Shown piece after piece: positions 55,843-64,000 of a stretch of DNA of 64,000 bases (positions within the stretch are counted from its first letter, which is position 1; each line of letters begins with the position of its first letter). This stretch comes from Tachypleus tridentatus (Eukaryota; Arthropoda; Merostomata; Xiphosura; Limulidae): positions 24,544,400 through 24,608,399 of the forward strand of contig NC_134828.1 in the NCBI RefSeq assembly GCF_004210375.1, in the 5' to 3' direction. The position numbers were made by a program, and so were the translations under genes. The notes below the pieces were generated by a model. That model searched no databases, had not been told where the DNA came from, and worked only from the letters and a program-made list of their open reading frames with translations.

Positions 55843-56690
55843 TGTTTTTTCCAGTGTGGCGTAATAAAGGATAATACTGGATAGAGAACCGATTATTAAA
55901 CACTTAATTACTGTAATATACTTTTAATAAAAATTTGTAAATTAAATGTATGCAAAACTGTATCTATGCAAATTAGACAGTATCACTCTGATGCAAAAGT
56001 AAAACGAAATGCTCGTTCCTGCTCTGCGAAACATTTGATTCCATTTTAACATTTCTCTTGCGATCATAAAAACAACAACGCCGAACGTTCACGTTTGTAT
56101 AAGTTCTGTAAACTATGCAACAACGGACTCTTCTTAAATATTTTCACCTCGTGTCATGAATTCGACGCTCCAAAATTATGCACGAGACATTTAGCTAGAA
56201 CAGCTTTTCCAGCTCAATAACCATAAATGGTGTATGATTATTCTATATGACGAGTGATCATAATAACGACTGCACGAGCAGCAGTTACCTTTGACAACGT
56301 GTATTTTTTTTTTCCTAGTTTACACCAGTTGATCCGACTTGATGGTTATTTAACGTCCATAGAAAAGCACAGCAATTACTGAAGTCCTCATAAAACGTTG
56401 TTTGTAACTCGCTGTGCAGTACTACAAGGTAATGTTGCTGTAATATATTACGGATAATACTTAATCAATGAAGGCCACCAGTATTCTTTTAAGGTAAGTA
56501 GCAAAACCATATTATAAAAAGGCACGTTTTTTTTTAAAACTTGAACATGAAAATCAACGCGTGTTTGCAAGTGAATTCTTTTCAGAAACCTTAGAATAGA
56601 TTAAACGTAACATAAATTAAAACAAAATTGTCGCTATTTTTTTAAGATGTCACGCGGACAGACAGATACGCAATACTTTAAGTATTTGCA
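55843..56690. other. Unique sequence, nothing recognised
   Basis: No supportable gene or repeat. Confidence 0.4.
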
Positions 56691-56950
56691 TTTGTGGAAT
56701 TTTCCACAAAGACACTCGACGGCTAGAACAGGTAGCCCTCGAGTATTTTTGTAAAAAATTCACAGAGATGCGATATGCGGGTCACGAGTTCGAGTCTTGT
56801 TTCCACACATGACTGCCCTTTGAGTCGTGGGGGCGCTGTAATGTGTGTGTAAAAGATTAGTCAACGCCCTCCACCGACAACTCTTGTTCTAATCGTGACC
56901 CCCATATTGTGAGTCAAGCGCCCGCCTAACCTTCATACTATGCCAGGCCA
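56690..56950. mobile_element. Mosaic of SINE-A pieces in both orientations
   Basis: From left to right: a reverse tail (GGAATTTTCCACAAAGACAC), a forward tail (GGTAGCCCTCGAGTATTTTTG), a forward box B and centre (GGGTCACGAGTTCGAGTC, CTTTGAGTCGTGGGGGCGC), then a reverse head (CGTGACCCCCATATTGTG, ATGCCAGGCC). The order cannot come from one insertion. Confidence 0.6.
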
Positions 56951-57187
56951 TGAGCACTTGCGAACACATCAAATATGTTCGAAAATATTCTAAGTATAAT
57001 AAACCATGTTACGTTGACATTAAGAGTGATTTATAACGTATTCATTCTCATTCATGATACTTTAATATTTTTCTGTAAAAAGTAAAATAAATTAAAAGAA
57101 AATTAAAAAAACCTTACAACGTATTTCAATGTGCCTGATCTAAATCAGACTAGTACAAACAACGTTCCATACATTAGTAAAAGACTG

Positions 57188-57400
57188 GTCCGGGTCGTGA
57201 TCTAGTGGTCATCACACTGTTCATCGAAGCATTTAGGGCTCGATCCGCGATGTTGCTGAGCATCTTCTTGGTTTTCAAGGTTCGTTATAAAAGTGGCAGT
57301 AAACTCCGTTATTCGTTTCAAAGAGTCTGGCAAAGCCATTGTGGCGGCAAGTACTGCTGACTGGCTTTCCTCCATCTGGTCAGTACTCCAAAATTATGAA
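57188..57400 (+). mobile_element. SINE-D: different tRNA-like head, SINE-A-like centre
   Basis: The head TCCGGGTCGTGATCTAGTGG with box B-like TTAGGGCTCGATCCGC differs from A, B and C. The following segment (GTAAACTCCGTTATTCGTTTC, GTGGCGGCAAGTACTGCTGA, CTGGCTTTCCTCCATCTGG) parallels the SINE-A centre (CAATCCCACTATTCGTTGG, GGCGGTGGGTGGTGATGAC, TAGCTGCCTTCCCTCTAG). Only one copy lies in this window. The 90-codon minus ORF overlapping it is spurious. Confidence 0.6.
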
Positions 57401-58174
57401 TAACCACGCCTAACTCCAGATATATCTGGTTTAGTCGTTTAGCCCACGTGTTGCATAAGGTGTCGTACAGGTTGAAATTCCCCATTGAAAAGAAACTAAC
57501 CTTAATATGACGTATTAATAAATTCGACAAACATTCCAGACGCTTCAGAGTTAGACCAGAATAATCTACAAACTTAACATTAAAACCCATATATATATAT
57601 ATATATATAGAACACTTATTAATACTTTAACAAAATTTAAGATTTCTTAAAAGCGTGTTTTCTAAACAATTTCACTCATTAATCGTATAGTTTCGCGAAG
57701 ATATCAAGTGTATTTGAAATACTGAATAATTTACAACATAAAGTGTATTTCAACTATTTCTAACTTACACCGTATAGTGTATTTCAAAAACGTCTAGACC
57801 ACCTTCTATAAACTGAGATTAAAATACGAGCAACTCCACAAGATACAGTGTGTATGAAATACTAGACAATCTACAATAGCAACAGATTCATTCGGCAGGA
57901 ATCGAAGTTTAATATTTAACAACAGAACAATGGTAGCGACAACGTATATTTGACACGTGTGTCTATATTTATAAAAAATATATATTTAATTTTCGAACGT
58001 TTCAGAATATGCTTATTTCATCTTCAGCAAGCTATATTGAACATGGCGCATTAGTCAAACCTTTTATAAAATTTAAATATTATTTTAAAGTAATTAAAAT
58101 ACAGAATAAAATTACGAAATAAGTTAAGAGACAATCCAAGAAACTTTGTCACTGTGAGCGTTGCTAGTTAGATA
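57401..58174. other. Unique AT-rich sequence with a possible repeat end
   Basis: An (AT)n run lies at 57590-57609. Near 57985-58035, TTTTCGAACGTTTCAGAATA followed by TGCTTATTTCATCTTCAGC resembles the AAACGTTTC/GAAGATGAAA phrase seen at ends of some Penelope-like or satellite-like repeats. It is too short to assign. Confidence 0.3.
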
Positions 58175-58300
58175 GCCCCCCGCTAATACAGCGGTAAGTC
58201 TACGGGTTTACAACGCTAAAATCAGGGGGTTCTATTCCCCTCGGTGGGTTCAGCAGATAGCCCGATGTGGCTTTGCTATACAACAAACACACACACACTG
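58175..58300 (+). mobile_element. SINE-C, well preserved
   Basis: Head AGCCCCCCGCTAATACAGCGG, box B GGGGGTTCTATTCCCC, and tail CAGCAGATAGCCCGATGTGG with an ACACACAC end. TAGTTAGA and TGGTTAGA flank it, a likely imperfect target duplication. Confidence 0.87.
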
Positions 58301-58390
58301 GTTAGACACCTGTTCCCCTGAATACAAACCGGTTCTATATAGGTGTTTGGTTATAAGTCTTAGCTCTTCTATCTTTAATCTACAATAGAT

Positions 58391-58667
58391 TGTTTGTTTG
58401 TTTTCTGAATTTCGCACAAAGCTACTCGAGGGCTATCTGTGCTAGCCGTCCCTAATTTTGCAGTGTAAGACTAGAGAGAAGGCAGCTAGTCATCATCACC
58501 CACCGTCAACTCCTGGGCTACTCTTTTACCAACGAATAGTGGGATTGACCGTAACATTATAACGCCCCCACTGCTGAAAGGGCGAGCATGTTTGGCGCGA
58601 CGGGGATGCGAACCCGCGACCCTCAGATTACGAGTCGCACGCCTTAACACGCTTGGCCATGCCGGGC
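58391..58667 (-). mobile_element. SINE-A, well preserved, with 11-bp target duplication
   Basis: Complete reverse copy ending TTGGCCATGCCGGGC. CTACAATAGAT flanks both sides (58380-58390, 58668-58678). Near-consensus box B (GATGCGAACCCGCGACCCTC). Confidence 0.95.
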
Positions 58668-58799
58668 CTACAATAGATAGTATATTAAGGTCACTACTAA
58701 TACACATCTAATGTATTTGTCTGCTCGTTCAGAAGCTCGCTCAAAGGTGAACGAAGGCTACTTTCGTCGTTTGTTCTGATGTGACAGACTAGAAGAAAA

Positions 58800-58958
58800 A
58801 TGGCTGGTCAACGATGGCTGGAACGAAAACTCACCAGTGTCCTCAAAGTGTGGAGCGCATTTCCGCGACTTCGTGAAGCGAAGCGGGACGTTCTCATCAG
58901 GCACGCTCATACCTGGGTCACACCCGACCTCCATAATGAAACTGAGTTATCCTCATAA
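58800..58958 (+). CDS. Possible small protein, 52 codons, unidentified
   Basis: ATG in good context (AGAAAAATGGCT) opens MAGQRWLERKLTSVLKVWSA and ends at TAA 58956-58958. The peptide is basic and helix-prone (LREAKRDVLIRHAH), with three Trp and no Cys. The surrounding 190 bases are clearly CpG- and GC-richer than the AT-rich neighbourhood, and an A-rich run directly follows the stop. It could be a small gene, a first coding exon, a retrocopy end, or a chance ORF in a CpG-rich regulatory patch. I recognise no family. Confidence 0.25.
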   Translation: MAGQRWLERKLTSVLKVWSAFPRLREAKRDVLIRHAHTWVTPDLHNETELSS

Positions 58959-59215
58959 AAAAAAAAACTGAAAAAAATTACAGTCAGGTTAGCTGGTTTG
59001 CAGTTAAGAACTAAAATAAACGTGAAAAGACCATAAAACTATTTTCCGTGGTTTAGCAGAAATATATCAAAAGGTTTCGCTAGGAATGTATAAGTGAATA
59101 TCTTGAATTTTTCTTTTCATTTTTTTATCCAACCCAACAGTTAAAGATGAAATCAATAAAACCTCTGTCGGGCTAAACATATATTTCATGATTTTGTTAT
59201 CCTGATCGAAACTGA

Positions 59216-59350
59216 TGTATTGACAATGCATCAAGTGCATTTCTTCTTCCTGACACCAGGGGTTGACAACGCATCAAGTGTATTTCTTCTTCCTGACACC
59301 AGGGTTGACAATGCATCAAGTGTATTTCTTCTTCCTGACACCAGGGTTTC
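59216..59350. repeat. About 42-bp tandem repeat, 3 copies
   Basis: Units contain TTGACAATGCATCAAGTG and TTTCTTCTTCCTGACACCAG. Overlapping ORFs on both strands come from this repeat. Confidence 0.9.
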
Positions 59351-60529
59351 AGCTGATGATACCAAGCTCCTGGACAAATTCCGACTAATGGCACCAAAAA
59401 TGTTATTTACTTTAATAAAACTGATAAGGACTAGCTTAATCATTTCATAAATTTGAATAAACTCTATTTTAAAGCAGCAGAAGAAGAAAATCGTGAGGGG
59501 TGGTAAATGTATCTCATACAAAAATTGGTAAGTTGCGTAAACTCCAACTCGCAAGTTTCTTTCTACGCATCTTCATTAATAGCTTAGTAGAAGAGCCCTC
59601 AAACGTGCTCCTGAGCACGACTTTTAGCGGTAAAATAACTAAAGTGGTTTAAAAAGTTTCCAATGAAAAATGGCATGTGTAGGTAGTCAGTTTTTTTTTC
59701 TTCATCCAAATATAAAATGAGGGGTTCAGTCACCCGTGGTTCATACTTTACACAGTCCTAAAGTTCAATGAGTTGAGGAGACAAATACTGACCCACAAAG
59801 AAAATGTGTTCTATTTATCATTTGTTTTTCTTTAAACTTACAAAGTGAAAGAATTCTCTTTCCCCTAACAGTGAGGAAAGGTGTCATTGTAATAAATCCC
59901 CTCGATTCGCACCGAAAAACGGAGTTTATAATCGTTTCTCTCCATAAATCACTGACACGTAAAGGAAACTACTACAGATTTCTTTATAACCGTAAAACAA
60001 CTCGCGAAAGAGTATCTAGACTGTATGTAATTCTTACTCTTTGGATTTTAGTAATGTAAAGATGTTTAATGATAGACATTGAGACATTACAGGTCAAAAT
60101 ATGTAATGTAATCAACACATGTTACCAGTTAAAGGATATGTTTGATTTAACAACACTTTTAAGATGGAAAAAAAAAAATTATTTTTCAAAAGCGTCATCT
60201 AACTTTCTAATATTGATAAATTGTAAACAAAGTAAAATTTTACTTTTAAGACGTATCCGAACCAGTGGCTGTGAAATCGTAGTGAATGTCGACCTTTTCA
60301 CTAATACGTCGTATGGAAACGTGATGTCTCATACTTAGCTTGGTCGACTTTTATTCTTGTTTACATATTTACGATACATATTTTTTTCCATACAATTTTC
60401 ATTTGTTTTCGTCGTTACTTATTTCCTTCTATTGCCTTGTGTAACACTTACATTGATATTTCTTGACCACACTGAACCGCCTTGAGCCACATCTCGATTG
60501 CACTTGGTGAAAGACTGATGTTCGAGATG
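59351..60529. other. Unique AT-rich sequence, nothing recognised
   Basis: ORFs at 59871-60059 and 60069-60338 lack recognisable motifs. Confidence 0.4.
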
Positions 60530-61005
60530 CGTAATTAATTAGAATGATTTACAACAACTTGATAGTCAGTTATCTGTATAATGGTATAACAGATGCGTAA
60601 TTAATTAGAATGGTGTACAACAACTTGATAGTCAGTTATCTGTAGAACGGTATAACAGATGCGTAATTAATTAGAATGGCTTACAACAACTTGATAGTCA
60701 GTTATCTGTACAATGGTATAACAGATGCGTAATTAATTAGAATGGCTTACAACAACTTGATAGTCAGTTATCTGTACAATGGTATAACAGATGCGTAATT
60801 AATTAGAATGGTGTACAACAATTTGATAGTCAGTTATCTGTAGAACGGTATAACAGATGCGTAATTAATTAGAATGGCTTACAACAACTTGATAATCAGT
60901 TATCTGTGTAAAGGTATAACAGATGCGTAATTAATTAGAATGGTTTACAACAACTTGATAGTCAGTTATCTGTATAATGGTATAACAGATGCGTGATTAA
61001 TTAAC
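60530..61005. repeat. 66-bp tandem repeat, about 7 copies
   Basis: Units contain GATGCGTAATTAATTAGAAT, ACAACAACTTGATAGTCAG and TTATCTGTACAATGGTATAA. Variants GTAGAACGG and GTGTACAACA recur together, as block copies. Confidence 0.95.
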
Positions 61006-61030
61006 CATACACAGTACAAGATAACAAAAT

Positions 61031-61155
61031 GTGCATGTGTGTGTTTTAGAGCAAAGCCACAAACGGCTATTTGTTTTGTTCAACGCGCGGAATCGAACCT
61101 CGGATTGTATCATTGTAAGATCGTAAAATTACTGCTGACCCAGCGGTAAACGAGA
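61031..61155 (-). mobile_element. SINE-C, reverse
   Basis: GTGTTTTAGAGCAAAGCCAC tail complement, GCGCGGAATCGAACCTCGG box B complement and a TGACCCAGCGGTAAACG end. Confidence 0.75.
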
Positions 61156-61789
61156 CAAGTTTATATTAGTGTTCAGATACAAAACTGTGATGTGTGATGG
61201 TAATATAAAGAGATAAATAAACAACAGACCAGACACAAGACGGTTAGTTTCGTATGACACAGCGTGACCAGCACACGTTATTTATATACAGAAACGGCGT
61301 AGTCTGGTATATAGTAAAAAAACATAAACAACTCGACTAGTATACAAACAGATATAAGATAAAAATTGAGCATCTTGGATGTTAAATACCATAATATCAT
61401 TCGTCATCCCACAAACAACTGACATAAATAAATAAATAGCTTTTCAGTTGAACGGTGTTGTACCACAAGCGTTTCAGTTGACACCTAGTTGAACTGTTGT
61501 AAAAGCCAGCTTGTCTGATGACAGCTTTTCATTTGCTATTTTTTATTTGGTATTTTCGAGTAGGTTACCTAACCAGAAGTCATGACGTTGCATTGGGCTT
61601 GTTAACGCCAATGTCGAATAACATTGATGTTGGGTACCTTTGCTTTTCAATATTAGTAACTTATAAATTATAATACATTTTAACACACACCTTCCATCTC
61701 TCTTTCATCAGAAACCGAATCCTTCACTACATGTTGTTTTAACTTCATCATATCTCTCTGTAAAGACGGTGGATAGTGACTACCTCACT
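61156..61789. other. Unique sequence, nothing recognised
   Basis: No supportable gene or repeat. Confidence 0.4.
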
Positions 61790-61985
61790 TACACACTCAA
61801 CATTCTCTCTCGTCACGTGCGGTCCGATAGCAAGTAACCATTTCCCATAAACCATACGTTTAATATTTCTCTCAGCACGTGTGGTCCGATAGGTGAGACC
61901 ACCTCTCATTACAGGTTCAACATCCACTCTCTCAGTACACGTGGCCAAATAAGTAGTGACCACCCTTCCTTACAAGTTCAACTAT
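61790..61985. repeat. About 60-bp degenerate tandem repeat, 3 copies
   Basis: Copies share TTCAACAT or ACTCAACATTCTCTCTC, then a CACGTG-type core with GGTCCGATAG or GGCCAAATAA, then GACCACC. The overlapping 71-codon minus ORF is spurious. Confidence 0.75.
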
Positions 61986-62104
61986 AAGATAAGGGTAATC
62001 CGATTCATATGGGATATTTTTTAAGCTACAATTGCGCCATCTTGTGGGAATGAGGTTATATATAAATAATCTAACTGACAAACTGAAGTATGCTACTGGT
62101 TGTT

Positions 62105-62222
62105 TTGATTGCTATTAAGCGCACAGCTACGCGATTGGTTATCTGCACTCTAGCTGCCACGAGTATCGAAACCCGAATTTTGGCGACGTAAGCCTACAGA
62201 CTTACCACTGAGCTACTAGATG
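62105..62222 (-). mobile_element. SINE-B, reverse
   Basis: GATTGCTATTAAGCGCACAG tail complement, GCCACGAGTATCGAAACCCG box B complement and GACTTACCACTGAGCTACTAG head end. Confidence 0.82.
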
Positions 62223-63970
62223 GGTAGAGAGGGAGCGAAACAGTGTTTACCATAAAATGTTGAAAACTTCACAACTTAAAAGAGCGACACAATTACTACT
62301 TCTAAATATGCAATTTTATTCAACCGTAATCTGAGTACCGTGAAAAAAATTGTGGTTTTAAGTTTCACGTAGTTTAGTCAAGTATTTAAATGTGAGATCG
62401 AAATTAGGAGATATCCATGACGTACTCCACCAGTCAGGAAAGACTTAGTCAGTAGATTTAATCAGAAAGTCTTAATGTTTGTTTCTGATTGTTGCTGTTT
62501 AACTTTTGCCACAATAAGTGAAATGAATATGACATGATAAACAGCATGAACTTTGCATTAAAGTTTCAGGCAAGATACTATATTTGTTCGGTGATTCACT
62601 CAGCAGCTTTCTCGAAAGTGCCCTAAACAAAAAATCTCAACTTTAAACTGCAATGGTAAACATAGAAGGAGATAGGGCTGTTGTTTATAAATGTCCCAGG
62701 GCTACTTGTAAACTTATAAGCTTGAAGATTTATGTAGCATTTTAAAGAATTTGTAAAGCGAAACTACGAGTTAAATATTTTTCTGGAGTCTTAAGACCGT
62801 TTTCTTACTGTTTCCTATCGTTTTTGTTCTCAAGAGAAGTAGTATTCCAGTTTTTCATTCGATTCACAGAAATATCACTTCTCCTCTCCTTTCCTTTTCA
62901 ATGTTTGCTTACAACAGTGTGAGAAAACTCAACGTGACTGACATCTAAAAAAACGGGATGATATTTTTTCTGCTATGTCTTTCCATTCATTCTTTTGTGC
63001 TAGGCCTTGCTATGGCTCAACCTGAAAGACACGGTGTTCTCTCTCTTTTAAGATCGATTTTTATCCCTCTATCGGACATCACTCGAAAACATATTCCTCA
63101 CAAAACTACGTTTTGCACACTTTTGTTGTTGTTTTTTCCACATCGAAAAAAACCTCGTAAACATGATTCATATGTTAACGTCTTATTATTTTTATGAAGA
63201 TATATCATTTCAGACATATATATCACAAACACCAGGTTGTAACAACATCGTCTAAAATATTCAGATTTACTTTAAAACTGTTTTTTTCAGTCAAACATAA
63301 ACTCAAACACAACTTGGATCTCATCAGTATTCAAATACAACAAAATATAGATGAACTCCCAGTCTTACCAATACATTCAACAAGCTAAGCCTAAACGCCT
63401 GAGGTAAATCTTGGAAACTTTGACGTAAAACGTTATTAGTTAAATACATGTCACTGGGCTCTATGTAAATCCCTAAAGCTCAGTGTTCAGAACTTGAAGT
63501 TAGACCTACAAATAGTCTGAGTTCATTCCAATGCTATTAATCATAATTTTGGCATATTTAATCAAAATTGATATAAGTTTATATTCAAATAAGTCTCTCC
63601 GAAGTATTTTTAAAATTCAGAAAAATATTAAAATGGGATTGATATAATATATCATTTTGAAAACGTTTCGTCACGAATTATAATATCGTTTACCCTGAAG
63701 GTATTGCTACGGTTCATGTTATTACGTAATATTATTTCATTTTATTCTATGAAAACAGTATTATACAATTGAAACCCCCCCCACACCCACATACAGCAAC
63801 ACACTGGGACAAGTCTTCCTTACCTACTTTAAATATATTTTTCTTAAACTAGCGTTTATCGTATCTATATTTAAAAGTTTTGAACTTCGGTTCTGTGGAT
63901 TAAACATGGTGGCGAGTGGCATATCAAAATATATTTCGAATAAAAGACATTAAGATAATAAATTTAATAT
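62223..63970. other. Unique AT-rich sequence, nothing firm
   Basis: A 79-codon ORF at 62958-63197 starts with a hydrophobic, signal-like segment (MIFFLLCLSIHSFVLGLAMA) but is then low-complexity and unlike any family I know. No repeat seen. Confidence 0.3.
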
Positions 63971-63971
63971 C

Positions 63972-64000
63972 AGGCCAGGCATGGCCAGTGGTTAAGACAC
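63972..64000 (+). mobile_element. SINE-A head cut by the window end
   Basis: AGGCCAGGCATGGCCAGTGG then TTAAGACAC is the box A half of a forward SINE-A that continues beyond the window. Confidence 0.85.

Noticed and set aside
57985..58035. Phrase resembling a Penelope-like element end
   Set aside because: Only about 50 bases match a remembered pattern and no reverse transcriptase or GIY-YIG coding sequence lies nearby.
62958..63197. ORF with a signal-peptide-like start
   Set aside because: After the hydrophobic start the sequence is basic and low-complexity with a second hydrophobic run; nothing else supports a gene.

Overview
This is a gene-poor, AT-rich, repeat-dense piece of animal nuclear genome, almost certainly arthropod. 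There are no operons, ribosome binding sites or dense ORFs. The best organism guess is a chelicerate, and a horseshoe crab (Xiphosura) in particular, because I recognise the dominant tRNA-headed SINE from horseshoe-crab sequence. That is recall and inference, not a search result. An exactly 500-base run of N (14629-15128) marks a scaffold gap.

Only one locus looks like a real host gene. It is a two-exon, minus-strand gene for a small secreted peptide precursor: exon 1 at 7338-7539, intron, exon 2 at 5542-5730. It has a signal peptide, a basic RLKR cleavage site, a Gly/Phe-rich body and a Gly-rich tail with two Cys. Splice phases match, and the joined product carries a 7-residue repeat across the junction. 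An A7 run in exon 2 shifts the frame. The exon 1 donor lies in a 40-bp unit repeated four times. The intron contains an internally deleted mariner element inserted into a 52-bp minisatellite. I could not assign the peptide to a known family.

Other protein-like remains are a fragment of a widespread uncharacterised arthropod Cys-motif family (1284-1691, minus), a heavily decayed non-LTR retrotransposon reverse transcriptase (about 41540-43330, plus), a 52-codon ORF in a CpG-rich patch (58800-58958) and a possible exon at 18679-18835.

The rest is repeats. More than fifty SINE copies or fragments fall into four tRNA-headed types, which I call A to D. A is about 270 bp, B and C are about 115-125 bp, and D is a single copy. 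A, B and C share a 3' tail module; A and D share a central module under different heads. DNA transposons are the mariner, a TA-flanked MITE (37933-38293), a hAT-like MITE with an 8-bp duplication (55232-55492) and a decayed hAT-like end (about 10990-11388).

Tandem arrays cover about 19% of the window. The largest are a 72-73-bp satellite with higher-order structure (31318-35087), a 69-bp array (47215-49760), a 46-bp array (22853-24535) and a 32-bp array (27580-28752). The longest ORFs in the window, up to 222 codons, come from arrays whose unit lacks stops in several frames, and I do not call them genes. Long stretches between repeats show nothing I can support.
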